Of a DNA stretch of 7,161 nt, positions 5,388 through 7,161 are shown in pieces. The notes beneath the pieces were generated by a model. It was not told where the DNA came from. It did not search any database and worked only from the letters and a program-made list of their open reading frames with translations. Source of the stretch: Actinomycetes bacterium (GTDB lineage Bacteria; Actinomycetota; Acidimicrobiia; Acidimicrobiales; RAAP-2); contig JAKAZC010000137.1 of NCBI GenBank assembly GCA_021826655.1, positions 1 to 7,161 of the forward strand, in the 5' to 3' direction. The first letter of the stretch is position 1, and each line of letters starts with the position of its first letter. Position numbers and translations under genes: made by a program.

Positions 5388-6167
5388 ATGAGTCTGGACA
5401 GAGCGGTCGACCCGGTCGCGGACCCCCCGTCCTTCGACGGACCCGACGCTGACGCGCTGCGCGCTCGCGACGTCCGCAGGGTGGAGTTGATCGAGGCCGC
5501 CATCCGGGTGATCGTCCGCGAAGGACCCTGCGCCTCGATGGCGCAGATGGCCGCCGAGGCGGGCGTGTCGAAGCCGATCCTCTACCGGCACTTCTGCGAC
5601 CGCGCCGACCTGGTGGCCGCGGTCGCCGAGCACACCCTGGCCGATGTCAACGACGCGCTGGCGCTGGCGCGGGCGTCGGAGTCGGGTGGGAGCGCGCGCA
5701 ACCTCGTCGGCTCGATCGTCGACACCTACCTCGACTTCATCGAGCGGAACGCGGCGGTCTACCGGTTCCTCATCCACCGCACGACCCTCGATGCGCTCGA
5801 CGACCACGTCATCCTCAACGGGTACGTCCGCCTGTCCGGCCAACGGGTGGCGTCGCTGCTGGAGGAGATACTGCGCGCGGCCGGACGCGACGTCGGACCG
5901 AGCGAGGTGTGGGGCATCGGGATCTCGGGGATGGTCCACGCGGTGGGCGCGTGGTGGCTCGAGGGCGGCGACCTCACGCGTGATCAGGTACGCGCCCATC
6001 TCACCGACCTCATCGTCGACGGACTGCCGCTGCACGGAACCGGGTTCGGCGTAGAGCGCCGCCGCTCGTCGTCGTCGCACGGTCTGTCGGGCCGCGCCGG
6101 CGGCGATCCGGACGGTGGGCTGCGCGACATCGCGTGGGTGCCGCTACCCATCGGGGCCCAGCGATGA
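5388..6167 (+). CDS. TetR/AcrR-family transcriptional regulator
   Basis: A 259-residue cytoplasmic DNA-binding protein. The N-terminal TetR domain covers about 31-90: RVELIEAAIRVIVREG (helix 1), ASMAQMAAEAGVSKPILYRH (49-68, helix-turn-helix with the usual LYRHF recognition helix), then DRADLVAAVAEHTL. The rest is the helical ligand/dimer domain, with VYRFLIHR (124-131), a GMVHAVGAWWLEGGDLTRDQ segment (181-200) and LTDLIVDGL (205-213), a layout common in actinobacterial members; the ligand cannot be read from it. I chose ATG 5388 because GGGAG (5378-5382) and GGAGG (5372-5376) precede it. ATG 5364, with GGGGAG at 5354-5359, would add eight residues and remains possible. About 40 residues after the last domain helix form a basic, Ser-rich tail (ERRRSSSS at 223-230). 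The stop overlaps the next gene's ATG, suggesting coupling. Natural targets are its own promoter and this gene pair. Confidence 0.92.
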   Translation: MSLDRAVDPVADPPSFDGPDADALRARDVRRVELIEAAIRVIVREGPCASMAQMAAEAGVSKPILYRHFCDRADLVAAVAEHTLADVNDALALARASESGGSARNLVGSIVDTYLDFIERNAAVYRFLIHRTTLDALDDHVILNGYVRLSGQRVASLLEEILRAAGRDVGPSEVWGIGISGMVHAVGAWWLEGGDLTRDQVRAHLTDLIVDGLPLHGTGFGVERRRSSSSHGLSGRAGGDPDGGLRDIAWVPLPIGAQR

Positions 6168-7161
6168 ACCCACGTCACGCGGGGAGCCGGACCGCGTCGA
6201 TGCGCGCGGTGACCGGTGCACGTCACCGGTCGGGTGCGGTCGTCCGGCGCGCGGTGCACGCCCCGCTCGTCGTCGTCGTGGCACTGATCGCTCTCCTCCT
6301 CCCCGCGCTCGCCCTGTCGCCGTCGGCGTCGGCCGCCAGTCCCGCGGTCTCCGTGGTCCCCAGTCCCGACGTGACCACCGGCAGCCCCGCGGCTCCCACC
6401 GGCAACCAGCTCACCGCGGTGGCCGCGGCCTCGGCATCCTCGGCGTGGGCCGTCGGCTCCTACAACGCCGGGACGGCCGCGGCGCCGTTGGACCAGTCCC
6501 TCATCGAGCACTTCGACGGGACGAGCTGGACCGTGGTCCCCAGCCCCGACCAGTTGAACGTCAACGGAGCGGCCACCCAGAACGAGCTGCTCGCCGTCTC
6601 CGCCGACTCGCCCACCGACGCCTGGGCCGTCGGGTACTACGCCGACGTGAACGCCGGCGGCTATCCGGTCGACCAGTTGCTGGTGGAGCACTACGACGGG
6701 ACGGCGTGGTCCCTGCTGCCGTCCACCGAGCAGCCCTACGACCTCTTCTCCCCGCGGTCGGGCCAGAACCAGTTCCTGGGGGTGGACGCCCAGTCGCCCA
6801 CCGACGTGTGGGCCGTCGGCCAGTACCACAACGGCTCCTCCCCGCAGACGCTCGTCGAGCACTTCGACGGCACGTCGTGGACCCAGGTGACGACCCCGGA
6901 CCCGGGCACCACGGCCGACGTGCTGCAGTCGATCACCACCGCGGGCACGGGTACCCTCTACGCGGCCGGGTACGCCGCCAGCAACGGCGTCGACCAGACC
7001 CTGATCGAGCAGTACAACGGGACCACATGGACGGTGGTGACGAGCCCCGACACCTCGGCGACCGCGGCGAACCAGCTGACGTCGCTCTCGGCGACCTCGG
7101 CAACCGACGTGTGGGCGGCCGGGTGGTCCACCGGTGGCACCGCCACGGCCCCGGTCAACCA
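6164..7161 (+). CDS. Secreted WAVG-repeat protein, probable beta-propeller (3' end outside window)
   Basis: The frame is open from the ATG at 6164 to the window end: 332 complete codons, C-terminus missing. The N-terminus is basic, with a hydrophobic core (34-50) and probable cleavage after SASA (about residue 57), so the protein is secreted or surface-held. The mature part consists of repeats of about 50-62 residues: N-x-L-x-x-V-x-A-x-S-x-x-D-x-WAVG, a variable loop, then EHFDGTSW-x-x-V-x-S-P. Units start near residues 81, 140, 202, 253 and 303; WAVG is at 95-98, 154-157 and 216-219, degrading to YAAG and WAAG in units four and five. This resembles Kelch-like propeller blades, though I assign no ligand or enzyme activity. 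ATG 6200 (residue 13) also leaves a signal peptide, but its GGGGAG is 13 bases away. The ATGA overlap with the TetR gene, with only a weak GGGG (6153-6156) before it, favours coupled translation from 6164. Confidence 0.88.
   Translation, partial: MNPRHAGSRTASMRAVTGARHRSGAVVRRAVHAPLVVVVALIALLLPALALSPSASAASPAVSVVPSPDVTTGSPAAPTGNQLTAVAAASASSAWAVGSYNAGTAAAPLDQSLIEHFDGTSWTVVPSPDQLNVNGAATQNELLAVSADSPTDAWAVGYYADVNAGGYPVDQLLVEHYDGTAWSLLPSTEQPYDLFSPRSGQNQFLGVDAQSPTDVWAVGQYHNGSSPQTLVEHFDGTSWTQVTTPDPGTTADVLQSITTAGTGTLYAAGYAASNGVDQTLIEQYNGTTWTVVTSPDTSATAANQLTSLSATSATDVWAAGWSTGGTATAPVN

Noticed and set aside
4735..5391. 218-codon plus-strand frame filling the gap before the TetR gene
   Set aside because: Composition is Arg/Pro/Thr/Gly-rich, the heptamers give out-of-phase text, and there is no ribosome site or family signature.
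4046..5503. 485-codon open frame on the minus strand across the gap
   Set aside because: It overlaps both flanking real genes in other frames, includes the heptamer array and has no recognisable domains or a good start.
4938..6080. 380-codon minus-strand frame opposite the TetR gene
   Set aside because: The plus-strand TetR motifs are unambiguous; this is an antisense open frame.

Overview
The window is very GC-rich, with strong G/C bias at third codon positions, GGAG-type ribosome binding sites, a twin-arginine signal and an LAxTG-type wall-sorting signal. This points to a high-GC Gram-positive bacterium (Actinomycetota). I cannot name the genus from sequence alone. Every protein except the TetR regulator looks exported or envelope-linked, so this is mostly an exported-protein neighbourhood.

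Left block (2..3261, + strand): the 3' part of a DUF1800 gene whose start lies outside the window, followed 28 bp later by a Tat-exported DUF1501 gene. After a 136-bp gap that holds a strong GC hairpin comes a membrane-anchored protein with a DUF5666-like domain. DUF1800 and DUF1501 genes are commonly found side by side and their joint biochemical role is unknown, so this is a small uncharacterised export cassette. It faces the next gene tail to tail across 48 bp that hold a possible shared terminator.

Middle (3310..4347, - strand): a secreted protein with a possible neocarzinostatin-like Ig-type region, a Gly-rich stalk and a C-terminal sorting region carrying both LPFTG and LAFTG. Its 5' region has a perfect 9-4-9 interrupted palindrome. 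Beyond it lies about 1 kb without a convincing gene (4348..5387), containing a run of 7-bp tandem repeats and several short dyads.

Right block (5388..7161, + strand): a TetR-family regulator overlaps by ATGA the start of a secreted protein built from 'WAVG ... EHFDGTSW' repeats, probably a beta-propeller, which runs off the right end. The overlap suggests the regulator and the exported repeat protein are translationally coupled.

I see no CRISPR array, tRNA, rRNA, insertion sequence or integrase. The parts that most deserve follow-up are the DUF1800/DUF1501/DUF5666 cassette, the doubly signalled wall protein with its palindrome, and the repeat-bearing intergenic region.
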